Shown here piece by piece: positions 15,601-24,480 of a stretch of DNA of 46,169 nt. The notes beneath the pieces are model-generated. The model was not told the origin of the DNA. It was given only the letters and a program-made list of their open reading frames with translations, and did not search any database. Within the stretch, counting starts at the first letter, position 1. The number at the start of each line of letters is the position of its first letter. The position numbers and the translations under genes were made by a program. The stretch covers positions 1 to 46,169 of the forward strand of contig JALHDI010000029.1 of the NCBI GenBank assembly GCA_022839045.1. The letters run 5' to 3'. This DNA is from Sporomusaceae bacterium. Lineage in GTDB: Bacteria; Bacillota_C; Negativicutes; Sporomusales_B; UBA7701.

Positions 15601-16082
15601 TTGGCGTTCTTCACCCGGCCGCCGGGGTTGCCGTTATAAAAGCGGTCGACGAAGATCTGGTAGACGACCGCGTTCTTGTACCAGGCGGGGACGGCGGCTC
15701 CGGGCAGGTGGACGGTGATCTGATAAGACGGCGGCGGCGAGGAGTACACCGCCCCCGGACCGCCCAGCTGGCGCGCGTTGTTGCCGTAATAGTGCACCGC
15801 GTCGCCGGCGCGGACGATAAAATAATACCACACCAGCCCCGGCTCGCCAGGGGCGGCCAGAGCGGTGCGGTAGTATCTTTCGCCGCCGGCTTCGCCGCGC
15901 AGCGTCATGGGAATCTGTTCTTCCCCCCTGCCGTCGCGCCAGGTGCGGAGCAGCACCGCGTCGACCTGGTGGCCGGCGTCGACCGCCAGGCACAGGTCGA
16001 TTACGGCGCCGCAGGCCACAGCGCCGAACGGGCTGCGGAACAGGGCGGTGTGGGAATCGTGGTACAGCCAGTCGCGCGCCAT
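12636..16082 (-). CDS. malQ: fused GH13 neopullulanase-like / GH77 4-alpha-glucanotransferase
   Basis: 1148 residues, two enzymes in one chain. Residues about 1-120 are an N-terminal beta-sandwich like that of maltogenic amylases. The GH13 barrel (about 135-560) has VVYQIFVDRFYNG, nucleophile Asp352 (WRLDVAD), acid/base Glu381 (IIGEVW) and Asp456 (IGSHDV). A C-terminal beta domain leads at about 650 into an amylomaltase: LLHPTSLPS, substrate loop SPYQSVSAFA, nucleophile Asp944 (VRIDHFRG), Glu991 (VIAEDLG) and Asp1044 (THDND). The enzyme should hydrolyse and transfer alpha-1,4 (possibly alpha-1,6) glucan chains, completing breakdown with GlgP. Start ATG 16082 follows GAGGATGG, 13 bp after the glgP stop. 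Last gene of the glg operon. Confidence 0.92.
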   Translation of the reverse strand: MARDWLYHDSHTALFRSPFGAVACGAVIDLCLAVDAGHQVDAVLLRTWRDGRGEEQIPMTLRGEAGGERYYRTALAAPGEPGLVWYYFIVRAGDAVHYYGNNARQLGGPGAVYSSPPPSYQITVHLPGAAVPAWYKNAVVYQIFVDRFYNGNPGGRVKNAKPGSLLHARWQDDPVYVRERETGNILAYDFFGGNLAGVMAKLPYLKDLGVSALYFNPVFEAASNHKYDTADYTNIDAMFGDNDLFRELCARAGELGMAVILDGVFSHTGSDSIYFNREGRYPGPGAYQSAASPYYPWYRFRRHPDDYESWWGVDALPAVNELEPSYQDFVARGEDSVVRRWLRLGAKGWRLDVADELPDEFIRTLRRAAKETDPEAVIIGEVWEDASRKVSYGELRGYFRGDELDAATNYPFRRAALDFLLGRQDAEATRQVLYSLYENYPRENFLAALNLIGSHDVPRILTLLGGYEEADHVPFSQQRRQRLGPGGRELAGRRLKLLALWQMTFPGVPCIYYGDEAGLEGYAEPLNRRTFPWGREDAGLTAWYKQVIALRTRYPVLRGGDWQPLAPHRDVFGYIRWREDGEAADEGIAVVLLNRSDEAVRVEIDLGGRYRGLLLDALGDGAEVAAGDGRCALTLEPFGCRVLVNDDRRERGECGVLLHPTSLPSAYGIGGLGAEARDFVDFLAAAGQNYWQILPLNPVGRGNSPYQSVSAFAAEPLLIDIDRLVADGLVTAAEVAATREECRLDGKADDRLDYSAVMAYKGRLFRLAFGRFAPDEGYGVFRRDNDAWLDDYALYMALAGHFGDHCWQSWPADIAGREAAALARYAGLLAAEIDYHIFLQYIFRRQWEVLRHYAHERGVRIIGDLPIFVAHSSSDVWANRRLFRLDAAGSPAAVAGVPPDYFSATGQLWGNPLYDWRAMAKDDYRWWRDRFANLLALVDVVRIDHFRGFAACWTVPAGAATAQQGRWVKGPGYALFAALERQLGKLPVIAEDLGTITPDVVALRRRYGFPGMKVLQFSFTCDGQGDPQPLGCGPDTVVYTGTHDNDTASGWYEELVAAGADERACVDRYLGGGDAAWRLVELAYSCRSALAVAPLQDILGLDGAARMNRPGTVGGNWEWRCPSGYREGDLAVRLAALAARHRRGPVAG

Positions 16083-16095
16083 CAGGGCACCATCC

Positions 16096-18480
16096 TCATT
16101 CGCCGATCGGCACCGGCCGGATATTCCAGATGCCGATCGCGTATTCGCCGACGGTATGGTCGCTGGAAAATTGCCCCGAGCGGGCGATATTGGTCGCCGC
16201 CATCGCCGCCCACGCCGGCCGGTCGCGGAACAGCGCGTCCACCCTCGCCTGGGCGTCCAGGTAGGCGGCGAAGTCCTGCAGCTCGAAGAAATCGCCCTTG
16301 CCATGGACGAGGTAGTCGTAGAGGGGCCGGAATTCGTCCGGGCCGCCGGGAAGGCTGCCGTCGACCAGTTGCTCGGCGACCCGGCGGATGCGCAGGTCGC
16401 TGTTGTACAGGTACCGGGGGTCGCACTGGTCGTTGGCGCAGATTTCGATGACTTCATCCGCCTTGAGGCCGAAGATGAAGATGTTGCCGTCCCCCACCGC
16501 CTCGCGGATCTCGACGTTGGCGCCGTCGAGCGTGCCGACGGTGACCGCCCCGTTCATCATGAACTTCATGTTGCCGGTCCCCGACGCCTCCTTGCTGGCG
16601 GTCGAGATCTGCTCGCTGATGTCGGTGGCCGGGATGATGAGTTCGGCGAGCGTGACCCCGTAGTTCTCCAGGAAAATCACCTTCATCTTGCCGTTCACCG
16701 CCGGGTCGTTGTTGACCGTCGCGGCCAGCGCGTTGACGAGCTTGATGACCTTCTTGGCCAGCAGGTAGCTGGGAGCCGCCTTGCCGGAGAAGATGAACGT
16801 CCGCGGCACGATGTCGAGCTGGGGGTTTTCTTTGAGGCGGTTGTAAAGCTCCATGATCCTGAGCACGTTGAGAAGCTGCCGTTTATAGACATGGATGCGC
16901 TTTACCTGGGTGTCGAAGATCGAACCGGGGTCGAGGTCGAGACCGTACCTGGCCTTGACGAATCCGGCCAGCGCCGCCTTGCGGTCCTGCTTGATCGCCG
17001 TCAGCCGCTCCTGGAAGGAGGCGTCGGCGACGAAGTACTGCAGGCGGTTAAGGTCGGTGGGGTGGTACATCCAACTCGGGCCGATAGTGTCGGTGATGAG
17101 CGCGGCCAGCCCGGGGTTGGCCTTCATCAGCCAGCGGCGGTGGGTGATGCCGTTGGTCTTGTTGTTGAACTTGTAGGGGGTGTACTGGTAGAACAGCTTC
17201 ATGCAGTCTTTCTTGAGGATCTCGGTGTGGATCTTCGCCACGCCGTTGACGCTGTGGCTGCCCGCCACCGCCAGGTGGGCCATCTTGACGAAGCCGTCGG
17301 CGGTAACGGCCATGGCGGCGATCCTGTCCCAGTCGCCGGGGTAGAAGTGCCACAGGTCGCGGCAGAAGCGCTCGTTGATTTCGTGGACGATCTCCCACAG
17401 GCGCGGCAGCAGGCTCTGGAAAATGTCGATCGGCCATTTCTCCAGCGCCTCGGGCATAATGGTGTGGTTGGTGTAGGAGATGGTGTTGGTCGTCAGTTGC
17501 CAGGCCTCGTCCCAGCCCAGGCCCTCCTCGTCCATGAGGATGCGCATCAGCTCGGGCACGGCCAGGGCCGGGTGGGTATCGTTGATATGGATGGCGACCT
17601 TCTCCGGCAGCAGCCGGATGTCGCCGTGCTTGCGCCTCAGGGTGCGCAGGATGCTCTGGATGCCGGCCGATACGAGAAAATATTGCTGCTTCAGCCTGAG
17701 CAGGCGGCCCTCGTAGTGGGTGTCGTCGGGGTAGAGGATCTCGGAGATGGCCTCCACCGAATACTTGTATTCCACCGCCTTGAGGTAGTTGCCCTGGTTG
17801 AAGGAGGCGAAATCCATCTCGCCCTCGGTGGGCTCGGCGCTCCACAGCCTGAGGGTGTTGACGGTGTTGTTGCCGTAGCCGAGGATGGGGATGTCGTAGG
17901 GGACGGCCAGCACCGCCCCGAAGGAGCCGCCGAACTCGACCCTCACCGCCTTGTCGATCTTGCGGTACTCCCAGATGTTGCCGTTCTTGAGCCAGTTGTC
18001 GGGGTGTTCTACCTGATCGCCGTCGATGATCTTCTGCTCGAACAGGCCATACTTGTACCTGATGCCGCAGCCGTGGCCAGGCAGTTCCAGCGCGGCCAGC
18101 GAGTCGAGGAAACAGGCCGCCAGCCTGCCGAGGCCGCCGTTGCCGAGGCCGGCGTCGTGCTCCTGGTCCTCCAGCTCGGCGTAGTCGACGCCCAGCTCGG
18201 CGAGCGCCTCCACCCACGCGTCGCGGACGCCCATGCCGCGGAGGTAGGTGTCGAGCAGGCGGCCGAGCAGAAACTCGATCGAAAAATAGTAGACCTGCTT
18301 TTCCCCTTTGGCGGCGTACTGCTTATTGGTATTGACCCAGCGTTTGCCGATATAGTCGCGGACCAGGCTGCCCAGGGCGGCGTACTTGTTTTGGGCCGAC
18401 GCCTCCTCGAGGCTCTTGCCGTGGAGGGATTGCAGCCTTTCGATAAAGGCGGCCTTGAACTCTTCCTTCTCTTTAAGCAT
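16096..18480 (-). CDS. glgP: glycogen/maltodextrin phosphorylase
   Basis: 794 residues, the length of compact bacterial alpha-glucan phosphorylases (GT35). It releases glucose-1-phosphate from chain ends using pyridoxal phosphate. The PLP-lysine motif EASGTGNMKF is intact, as are the early stretch FSIEFLLGRLL, the GNGGLGRLAACFLDS signature and HINDTHPAL. The ATG at 18480 follows CGGGGGAAAGAG; a TTG 15 bases earlier is inside that region. It lies 33 bp after glgA and 13 bp before the GH13-GH77 gene, so it belongs to the same transcript. Confidence 0.96.
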   Translation of the reverse strand: MLKEKEEFKAAFIERLQSLHGKSLEEASAQNKYAALGSLVRDYIGKRWVNTNKQYAAKGEKQVYYFSIEFLLGRLLDTYLRGMGVRDAWVEALAELGVDYAELEDQEHDAGLGNGGLGRLAACFLDSLAALELPGHGCGIRYKYGLFEQKIIDGDQVEHPDNWLKNGNIWEYRKIDKAVRVEFGGSFGAVLAVPYDIPILGYGNNTVNTLRLWSAEPTEGEMDFASFNQGNYLKAVEYKYSVEAISEILYPDDTHYEGRLLRLKQQYFLVSAGIQSILRTLRRKHGDIRLLPEKVAIHINDTHPALAVPELMRILMDEEGLGWDEAWQLTTNTISYTNHTIMPEALEKWPIDIFQSLLPRLWEIVHEINERFCRDLWHFYPGDWDRIAAMAVTADGFVKMAHLAVAGSHSVNGVAKIHTEILKKDCMKLFYQYTPYKFNNKTNGITHRRWLMKANPGLAALITDTIGPSWMYHPTDLNRLQYFVADASFQERLTAIKQDRKAALAGFVKARYGLDLDPGSIFDTQVKRIHVYKRQLLNVLRIMELYNRLKENPQLDIVPRTFIFSGKAAPSYLLAKKVIKLVNALAATVNNDPAVNGKMKVIFLENYGVTLAELIIPATDISEQISTASKEASGTGNMKFMMNGAVTVGTLDGANVEIREAVGDGNIFIFGLKADEVIEICANDQCDPRYLYNSDLRIRRVAEQLVDGSLPGGPDEFRPLYDYLVHGKGDFFELQDFAAYLDAQARVDALFRDRPAWAAMAATNIARSGQFSSDHTVGEYAIGIWNIRPVPIGE

Positions 18481-18513
18481 CTCTTTCCCCCGCAATAAAA
18501 ACGTCGTCGTGCA

Positions 18514-19938
18514 TCATGTCAGTTTTTCGTAAACCGCTACATATTCGGCCGCCGAGCGCCGCCAGCTGAAATCGGAGGCCATCGCGGCCTTGACGATCCG
18601 CGGCCACACCTCGCCGTCGCGGTAGAAACCCATGGCGCGGCGGAGGGTATACAGCATGTCGCCGGCGTCGGGATGGGTGAAGCTGAAACCGTTCCCTTCG
18701 CCAGTATATTCATTGTAGGGCTGAATGGTATCCTTAAGACCGCCCGTCTCCCGCACCAGCGGCACGCAGCCGTAGCGCAGGGCGATGAGCTGGCCGATGC
18801 CGCACGGCTCGTGGAGCGACGGCATCAGGAAGAGGTCGGCGGCGGCGTAGATCCTGTGGGCCAGCGCTTCGTCGAAGTAGATGTTGGGGTGACGGTGGCC
18901 GGCCACCCGGAACATGCTCTCGTATTTGTCCTCGCCCGTGCCGAGGACGACCACCTGAACATCGTCGGCGAGCATCTCCTCCAGCGTTGCGGCGATGAGG
19001 TCAAACCCCTTGGCCCATACCAGCCTCGATACGATGGCGATTATCATCGCCTCCGGCCGGACCTCGAGCCCGAGAAGTTCCTGGAGCTTGGCTTTGTTGG
19101 TCTGCTTGCGGCCGATCGACCGCCGGGTGTAGTTCAGGTATAAGAGCTTATCGCGGCCGGGGTCGTACACCTCGTAGTCGAGGCCGTTGAGGATGCCGCT
19201 TACGTCGGCCTCGCGCTTTCTCAGGATGCCGTCGAGCTGCCAGCCGCCTTCGGGGGTGAGAATCTCCCACGCGTACGTCCGGCTGACCGTCGTCACCGCG
19301 TCGGCGAAGGCGATGCCCCCTTTGAGGTAGTTGGCCCGACCGTGAAACTCCAGCCGGTCGCCGGTCAGGTACTCGCTGTCGTCGAGCGCGAGCAGATCGC
19401 CGAGCACCCCTTTTTCGAACACGCCCTGATACTGGATGTTGTGGATGGTGAGCACCGTCCGCAGCTTGTGGTGCGGCGTCCGGCCCCGGTAGTGGGCGTG
19501 CAGCAGTACAGGCACCATGGCGGTGTGCCAGTCGTGGCAGTGGAGGATATCGGGCGTGAAGTCGAGATACGGCAGTACCTCCAGCACCGCCCGGCAGAAG
19601 AAGCTGAAGCGCTCGGCGTCGTCGAGGAAGCCGTACAGCCCCTGGCGGCGGAAGTAATATTCGTTGTCGATGAAGTAGTATACGAGGCCCTCGTGCTCCA
19701 GCCGTTCGATGCCGCAGTAGAGGCGCCGCCAGCCGAGCGTCACCTCGATGTGGTGCATGTGGACCATTTGCTCGACCCACGCGGCCGGGATGTCGCCGTA
19801 CTTGGGCATGATGATCCGCGCGTCGACGCCCTGCCGCGCTAGTTCCTTGGGCAGCGAGCCGGCGACGTCGGCCAGGCCGCCCGTCTTCACGAACGGCACC
19901 GCCTCGGCGGCGACGAACAGTACCTTCTTGGCTGTCAT
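18514..19938 (-). CDS. glgA: glycogen synthase (ADP-glucose, GT5)
   Basis: 474 residues, the normal GlgA size. It extends alpha-1,4-glucan from ADP-glucose. The ADP-glucose-binding KTGGL motif is at residues 18-22, and the C-terminal EPCGIGQLIALRYG signature with its catalytic glutamate is present. The start ATG overlaps the glgD stop (ATGA), giving translational coupling, with AAGG just upstream. The ORF could extend further but would run through glgD. Confidence 0.96.
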   Translation of the reverse strand: MTAKKVLFVAAEAVPFVKTGGLADVAGSLPKELARQGVDARIIMPKYGDIPAAWVEQMVHMHHIEVTLGWRRLYCGIERLEHEGLVYYFIDNEYYFRRQGLYGFLDDAERFSFFCRAVLEVLPYLDFTPDILHCHDWHTAMVPVLLHAHYRGRTPHHKLRTVLTIHNIQYQGVFEKGVLGDLLALDDSEYLTGDRLEFHGRANYLKGGIAFADAVTTVSRTYAWEILTPEGGWQLDGILRKREADVSGILNGLDYEVYDPGRDKLLYLNYTRRSIGRKQTNKAKLQELLGLEVRPEAMIIAIVSRLVWAKGFDLIAATLEEMLADDVQVVVLGTGEDKYESMFRVAGHRHPNIYFDEALAHRIYAAADLFLMPSLHEPCGIGQLIALRYGCVPLVRETGGLKDTIQPYNEYTGEGNGFSFTHPDAGDMLYTLRRAMGFYRDGEVWPRIVKAAMASDFSWRRSAAEYVAVYEKLT

Positions 19939-21059
19939 ACCTTCATCCCCTTCTCGATGACCATCACGTAATTCTTGTCGCCGATCAGCCGCTTGGCGGT
20001 CGAGATATGCACATCCTTGTCGCAGATGACGTTCTCCAGCACCGCGTTGGGACCGATCTCGCACTTCTGCATGATGATGCAGTTGTTGACGTACGCGCCG
20101 CGGTGGATTCTGACGCTGCGGAACAACAGGCTGTTCTCCACCCGGCCCTCGATGACGCAGCCGTTGGCCACCAGCACGTTGCTGGCCGCCACCTGATCGC
20201 GGTAGTTGGCCGGCGGTTCGTCCTTGACCTTGGTGTAGACGGGACCCGATTTGAGGAACAGGTCTTGCCAGATCTCGGGCTGGAGCAGGTCCATGTTGGC
20301 GCGGAAGTAGGCCTGGACGGAGTTGATTTTGGCCATATAGCCGGTGAAGGGGAAGCCGTAGACCCTGTGCCGGCCGAGGCGCTTGACGATGCCTTCCTTG
20401 ACGAAGTCGTATTCGCCGTGAGCGACGCAGTCCTCGATAATCTGCAGCAGCAGCGACTTGCGCATGATGAAGGTCTCGAGGCAGACGGGGCCGCCGGCGA
20501 TGCGGCCGGTGGTCACCTGCATATCGGTGACGCGGCCGTCGCCGTCGATCGTCACCGCTGTGGCCAGCGAGTACTGCTTGCCGGGCGCGGGTTGCTCGTC
20601 CTTGTATATTATCGTGATGTCGGCCTGCTTATCGAGATGATAGCGGAACGCTTCCCGGTAGTCGGTGTTGTAGACGGTGTGGCTGCCGGCGACGATGACG
20701 AACTCCTGGCCGCTGCGCTGCAAGAAATCGACATGGCTGTGGAAATGCTCCAGATCGCCTTTGTAGATGCTGTTGGAGTAATGGGTATGGTCGGGCGGCG
20801 GCAGGATGAAGAGGCCGTCGCGCTTGCGGGCCAGGTCCCATTCCTTGCCCGACCGCAGATGGTCCATTATCGACCTGGCCTTGTTCTTGACGACGATGCC
20901 GACGTTGACGATGCCCGAATTGACCATATTTGACAACACGAAGTCGATCAGGCGGTACCGTCCGCCGAAGGGCACCGCGGCCAGCGGACGGTGGCGGGTG
21001 AGTTCCTTCAGCAACTCCTCGTTCTCGTGGAGGTTGATAAGTCCCAGTACGTTTTTCAT
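19935..21059 (-). CDS. glgD: GlgD, glucose-1-phosphate adenylyltransferase regulatory paralogue
   Basis: 374 residues, homologous to GlgC but lacking its GGQGSRL nucleotide signature: the corresponding start reads NVLGLINLHENEELL. The sugar-nucleotide core (AAVPFGGRYRLIDFVLSN) and C-terminal beta-helix remain. In Firmicutes GlgD pairs with GlgC and raises its activity. It sits directly after glgC (32 bp) and is coupled to glgA. It was likely a duplication of glgC. Confidence 0.95.
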   Translation of the reverse strand: MKNVLGLINLHENEELLKELTRHRPLAAVPFGGRYRLIDFVLSNMVNSGIVNVGIVVKNKARSIMDHLRSGKEWDLARKRDGLFILPPPDHTHYSNSIYKGDLEHFHSHVDFLQRSGQEFVIVAGSHTVYNTDYREAFRYHLDKQADITIIYKDEQPAPGKQYSLATAVTIDGDGRVTDMQVTTGRIAGGPVCLETFIMRKSLLLQIIEDCVAHGEYDFVKEGIVKRLGRHRVYGFPFTGYMAKINSVQAYFRANMDLLQPEIWQDLFLKSGPVYTKVKDEPPANYRDQVAASNVLVANGCVIEGRVENSLLFRSVRIHRGAYVNNCIIMQKCEIGPNAVLENVICDKDVHISTAKRLIGDKNYVMVIEKGMKV

Positions 21060-21091
21060 CTTCGCCCCTCCCTCTGCCGCACCAGGCGGCC

Positions 21092-22270
21092 TTACTCCAC
21101 CACCGCGCCGCGCGCGACGACGCTGTCGGCGCTGACGCGGGCCCGCTCGCCGACAACCGTGATCGCCTCAGGCGCGGCTTCGCCGGCCAGTCCGATCTGG
21201 CAGCCGTCGCCGATGACCGCGTCCTGGCCGACGATCGCCCGCTCGATGACCGCGTTCGCCCCGATACGGGCATCCTCCATTATTACCGAATCCTTGACGA
21301 CCGCCCCGGGGCCGATGTGGACGCCGGGGAAGAGCACCGCGTTCTCCACCTCGCCGAAGATGCGGCAGCCGACGCTGGCGATCGCCCGCCTGGCCTTGCC
21401 CCCCTCGGCCACGAAATGGGGCGGTTGGGTGGGGTTGATCGAGAAGATGCGCCAGCCCGGGTCGTAAAGATCGAGCTCCGGGTTATCGCTCAGGAGGTCC
21501 ATGTTGGCCTCCCACAGGCTCTCGACCGTACCGACGTCCCGCCAGTAGCCGTCGAAGGCGTAGGCCACCATCTTCCGGCCGCTTGCCAGCATGGCAGGAA
21601 TGACGTTCTTGCCGAAATCATGGCTGGAGGATTTGTCCTTTTCGTCCAGCTCCAGGTACCTTCTGAGCACCTTCCAGGAGAAAACGTAGACTCCCATCGA
21701 AGCCAGGTTGCTCTTGGGATGCTGCGGCTTTTCGGCAAACTCGGTGATACGGCCCTCCCCGTCGGCGCTCATGATACCGAAGCGGCCGGCATCCTTCCAG
21801 GGCACCTCGATGACGGCGATGGTGGCGTCGGCGGCCGTCTGCTTGTGAAAAGCCAGCATGCGGGCATAGTCCATCTTGTAGATATGGTCGCCGGACAGTA
21901 TCACCACGTACTGGGGGGTGAACTGTTCGATGAAGGTGGCGTTCTGGTGGATGGCGTTGGCGGTCCCCTGGTACCATTCGCCGCCCCTGGCCCGCACGAA
22001 GGGGGGCAGGATATGCACCCCGCCGGTATTGCGGTCCAGGTCCCACGGGGCGCCGATGCCGATATAGTTATGCAGCTCGAACGGCTGGTACTGGGTGAGG
22101 ACGCCGACCGTGTCGATGCCGGAATTATGGCAGTTGCTCAGCGTGAAATCGATCAGCCGGTATTTGCCGCCGAAAGGCACCGCCGGTTTGGCCACCGTCT
22201 TGGTGAGCACGCCCAGCCGGCTGCCCTGCCCGCCGGCGAGAATCATGGCCACGCATTCCTTGTGCAGCAT
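21092..22270 (-). CDS. glgC: glucose-1-phosphate adenylyltransferase (ADP-glucose pyrophosphorylase)
   Basis: 392 residues. It makes ADP-glucose from ATP and glucose-1-phosphate, the committed step. The N-terminal [15 protein letters not shown] loop, [16 protein letters not shown], the [12 protein letters not shown] metal/substrate motif and the left-handed beta-helix C-terminus (repeats such as [18 protein letters not shown]) are all present. The gene begins 12 bp after the glgB stop. Confidence 0.97.
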   Translation of the reverse strand: MLHKECVAMILAGGQGSRLGVLTKTVAKPAVPFGGKYRLIDFTLSNCHNSGIDTVGVLTQYQPFELHNYIGIGAPWDLDRNTGGVHILPPFVRARGGEWYQGTANAIHQNATFIEQFTPQYVVILSGDHIYKMDYARMLAFHKQTAADATIAVIEVPWKDAGRFGIMSADGEGRITEFAEKPQHPKSNLASMGVYVFSWKVLRRYLELDEKDKSSSHDFGKNVIPAMLASGRKMVAYAFDGYWRDVGTVESLWEANMDLLSDNPELDLYDPGWRIFSINPTQPPHFVAEGGKARRAIASVGCRIFGEVENAVLFPGVHIGPGAVVKDSVIMEDARIGANAVIERAIVGQDAVIGDGCQIGLAGEAAPEAITVVGERARVSADSVVARGAVVE

Positions 22271-22282
22271 CTCTTCTCCTCC

Positions 22283-24184
22283 CTACTCCTCCAGAGTGGC
22301 TTCCTGCTTGATATAGACCGTAGCCAGCGGCGGCACGGTCAGAACGACGGAGAACGACTGGCTGTGCCAGGCCAACGGCTCAGCGCACAGCACGCCGTTC
22401 GTGACCCCCGAGCCGCCGAACTCCGGGCGGTCGCTGTTGAACACCTCGCGGTAGCGGCCCGCCGCCGGCACGCCGATGCGGTACCCGTGCCGGACCACGG
22501 GGGTAAAATTGGTCACCACCACCGTGCACTCGCCGTCGTCGGCCCGGCGGAGGAAGCTTATCACGCTCTGCCGGCTGTCATGGCAGTCGATCCATTCGAA
22601 CCCCCGCCAGTTGTCGTCGTTCTCCCACAGGCACCTGTCGGCACGGTAGAAGCGGAAAAGCTCATGGGTATAGCCGTGCAGCTTGTCGTGCAGCTCGTAG
22701 CCCAAAAGCATCCAGTCGAGGCCGCGCCCTTCGTACCACTCGCTGAACTGGCCAAACTCCCCGCCCATGAACAGCAGCTTCTTGCCGGGATGGGCAATGA
22801 AATAACCGTAGAAGGCCCGCAGGTTAGCGAACTTCTGCCAGTAATCGCCCGGCATCTTGTCGAGCAGCGACTTTTTGCCGTGCACCACTTCGTCATGGGA
22901 CAAGGGGAGGAGGAAATTTTCAGAGAAGGCGTACATCATCGAAAAGGTCAGCAGGCGGTGCTCCCACTGGCGGTGCACCGGGTCGAGGGAAACGTAGCGG
23001 AGCGTGTCGTTCATCCAGCCCATGTTCCACTTGTAGTCGAACCCCAGGCCGCCGAGGTACACCGGCCGCGACACGAGCGGCCAGGCGGTCGACTCCTCGG
23101 CTATGACCATCGCCCGCGGGTAATAATAATGGACGACCTCGTTGAGCTTCTTGAGAAAGGCGATCGCGTCGAGGTTCTCGCGGCCGCCGTGCTCGTTGGG
23201 CAGCCACTCGCCGCCCTCCTGGCGGCCGTAGTCCAGGTAGATCATATTAGCCACGGCATCCACCCGCAATCCGTCGAGGTGGAAGACGTCGAACCAGTAC
23301 AGGGCGTTCGATATGAGGAAACTCCATACCTCCGGCTTGCCGAAGTCGAAGTTGAGCGTGCCCCAGCCGCGGTTCTCGGCCCTGGCAGGCCATCCGCACT
23401 CGAACAGCGGGCTGCCGTCGAACATCCTGAGGCCGTGGTCGTCTTTGCAGAAGTGCCCCGGCACCCAGTCGAGGATGACGCCCAGCCCTTTCTGATGGCA
23501 GCGGTCGACGAAGTACTTGAAGTCGTCGGGGCTGCCGTAACGGCTGGTGGGAGCGTAATAGCCCGTCGCCTGGTATCCCCAGGAGGCGTCGAGCGGATGC
23601 TCGGCGACCGGTAGCAGCTCGAGGTGGGTGAACCCCATGCCGGCGGCGTAGTCGCTCAGCTCGTCGGCCAGTTCGCGGTAAGAATAGAAACTGCCGTCCG
23701 GTTTGCGCCGCCACGAGCCGAGGTGTACCTCGTAGATGGCCAACGGCTTGTTGACGCTGCCTGTGGGCCGCTCGCCGCCCTGCCACTGGCTGTCGCCCCA
23801 CCGGTAACCGTCCAGCCCGTGCACCCGCGACGCGCTTCGCGGCCTCACCTCGGCCCAGAAGGCGTAAGGGTCGGCTTTCTCGCGCACGTCGCCCTCGGCG
23901 TCTACGATCTGGTATTTGTAAAGCGCCCCGGATTCCAGCCCAGGCACGAACAACTCCCAAAGGCCGGAAGGCTTCAGGCGCCGCATCTGATCGTCGCCGG
24001 TCCAGCCGTTGAAATCGCCGACCACCCTCACCGCCCTGGCGTTCGGCGCCCAGACGGCGAAGCGGACCCCCTTCACGCCCGCCTTCTCCGCCAGTTGAGC
24101 GCCCAGCATGCGGTAGCTGCGAAAATGGCGGCCTTCGTGGAAGAGGTACCGGTCGTAACTGCTGATTGCCCTCAGATGACTCAT
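22283..24184 (-). CDS. glgB: 1,4-alpha-glucan branching enzyme
   Basis: 633 residues. The N-terminal CBM48 (about 20-115, with VGDFNGW) is followed by the GH13 barrel with nucleophile Asp309 ([10 protein letters not shown]), acid Glu363/364 (VIAEEST) and Asp431 ([10 protein letters not shown]), then the amylase-type C-terminal domain. It introduces alpha-1,6 branches. The ATG at 24184 has GGGG 7 bases upstream; the adjacent TTG at 24187 is less likely. First gene of the glg operon, behind a long structured leader. Confidence 0.96.
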   Translation of the reverse strand: MSHLRAISSYDRYLFHEGRHFRSYRMLGAQLAEKAGVKGVRFAVWAPNARAVRVVGDFNGWTGDDQMRRLKPSGLWELFVPGLESGALYKYQIVDAEGDVREKADPYAFWAEVRPRSASRVHGLDGYRWGDSQWQGGERPTGSVNKPLAIYEVHLGSWRRKPDGSFYSYRELADELSDYAAGMGFTHLELLPVAEHPLDASWGYQATGYYAPTSRYGSPDDFKYFVDRCHQKGLGVILDWVPGHFCKDDHGLRMFDGSPLFECGWPARAENRGWGTLNFDFGKPEVWSFLISNALYWFDVFHLDGLRVDAVANMIYLDYGRQEGGEWLPNEHGGRENLDAIAFLKKLNEVVHYYYPRAMVIAEESTAWPLVSRPVYLGGLGFDYKWNMGWMNDTLRYVSLDPVHRQWEHRLLTFSMMYAFSENFLLPLSHDEVVHGKKSLLDKMPGDYWQKFANLRAFYGYFIAHPGKKLLFMGGEFGQFSEWYEGRGLDWMLLGYELHDKLHGYTHELFRFYRADRCLWENDDNWRGFEWIDCHDSRQSVISFLRRADDGECTVVVTNFTPVVRHGYRIGVPAAGRYREVFNSDRPEFGGSGVTNGVLCAEPLAWHSQSFSVVLTVPPLATVYIKQEATLEE

Positions 24185-24444
24185 CAAAATTCCCCGATTC
24201 CTTGGATTTGGCCAACAGGGATAATTTTACCCCAACGATTCCGAAAAATTTTGCCGAAACACGGCAATCAGCAAAAAGAACCTACCAGGCATTGCCGGAA
24301 GGTTCCCTCCTTCTTCTCCGAATCTTGTCAGACGCGCCCAGCCGATGCTCGGGGACGTGCCGCCCGCCCGGGCTGTTCGGCCTCCCGTCCCGGTATCACC
24401 CCGGCGACTGTCGGCGCTGACACATGTACGAATTATCTTTTCTT
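24185..24444 (-). promoter_or_regulatory. glg operon leader with two terminator-like hairpins
   Basis: About 260 nt lie between the predicted start of transcription and glgB. On the minus strand GAACCT...AGGTTC (24278-24305) is followed by TTTTT, and TTGCCG-TGTTT-CGGCAA (24251-24267) by AATTTTT. CGGCAAT inside the first hairpin is perfectly complementary to ATTGCCG of the second (24262-24268 with 24291-24297), so an alternative fold would break both. This is the layout of an attenuator. I do not recognise a known riboswitch class in the GC-rich upstream part. Confidence 0.5.
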
Positions 24445-24450
24445 AACTCT

Positions 24451-24480
24451 ATGATACCAGCACCGCTTCCAACCTGTCAA
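24451..24480 (-). promoter_or_regulatory. promoter of the glg operon
   Basis: TTGACA (24475-24480), 18-bp spacer, TATCAT (24451-24456) on the minus strand. The -35 box contains the TGA that ends the restored yaaW frame. Confidence 0.72.

Noticed and set aside
15907..18498. 863-codon open frame on the plus strand
   Set aside because: Lies opposite glgP and the fusion gene; Val/Asp/Gly-rich composition typical of GC-driven antisense frames.
21317..23614. 765-codon open frame on the plus strand
   Set aside because: Antisense to glgC and glgB; no family features.
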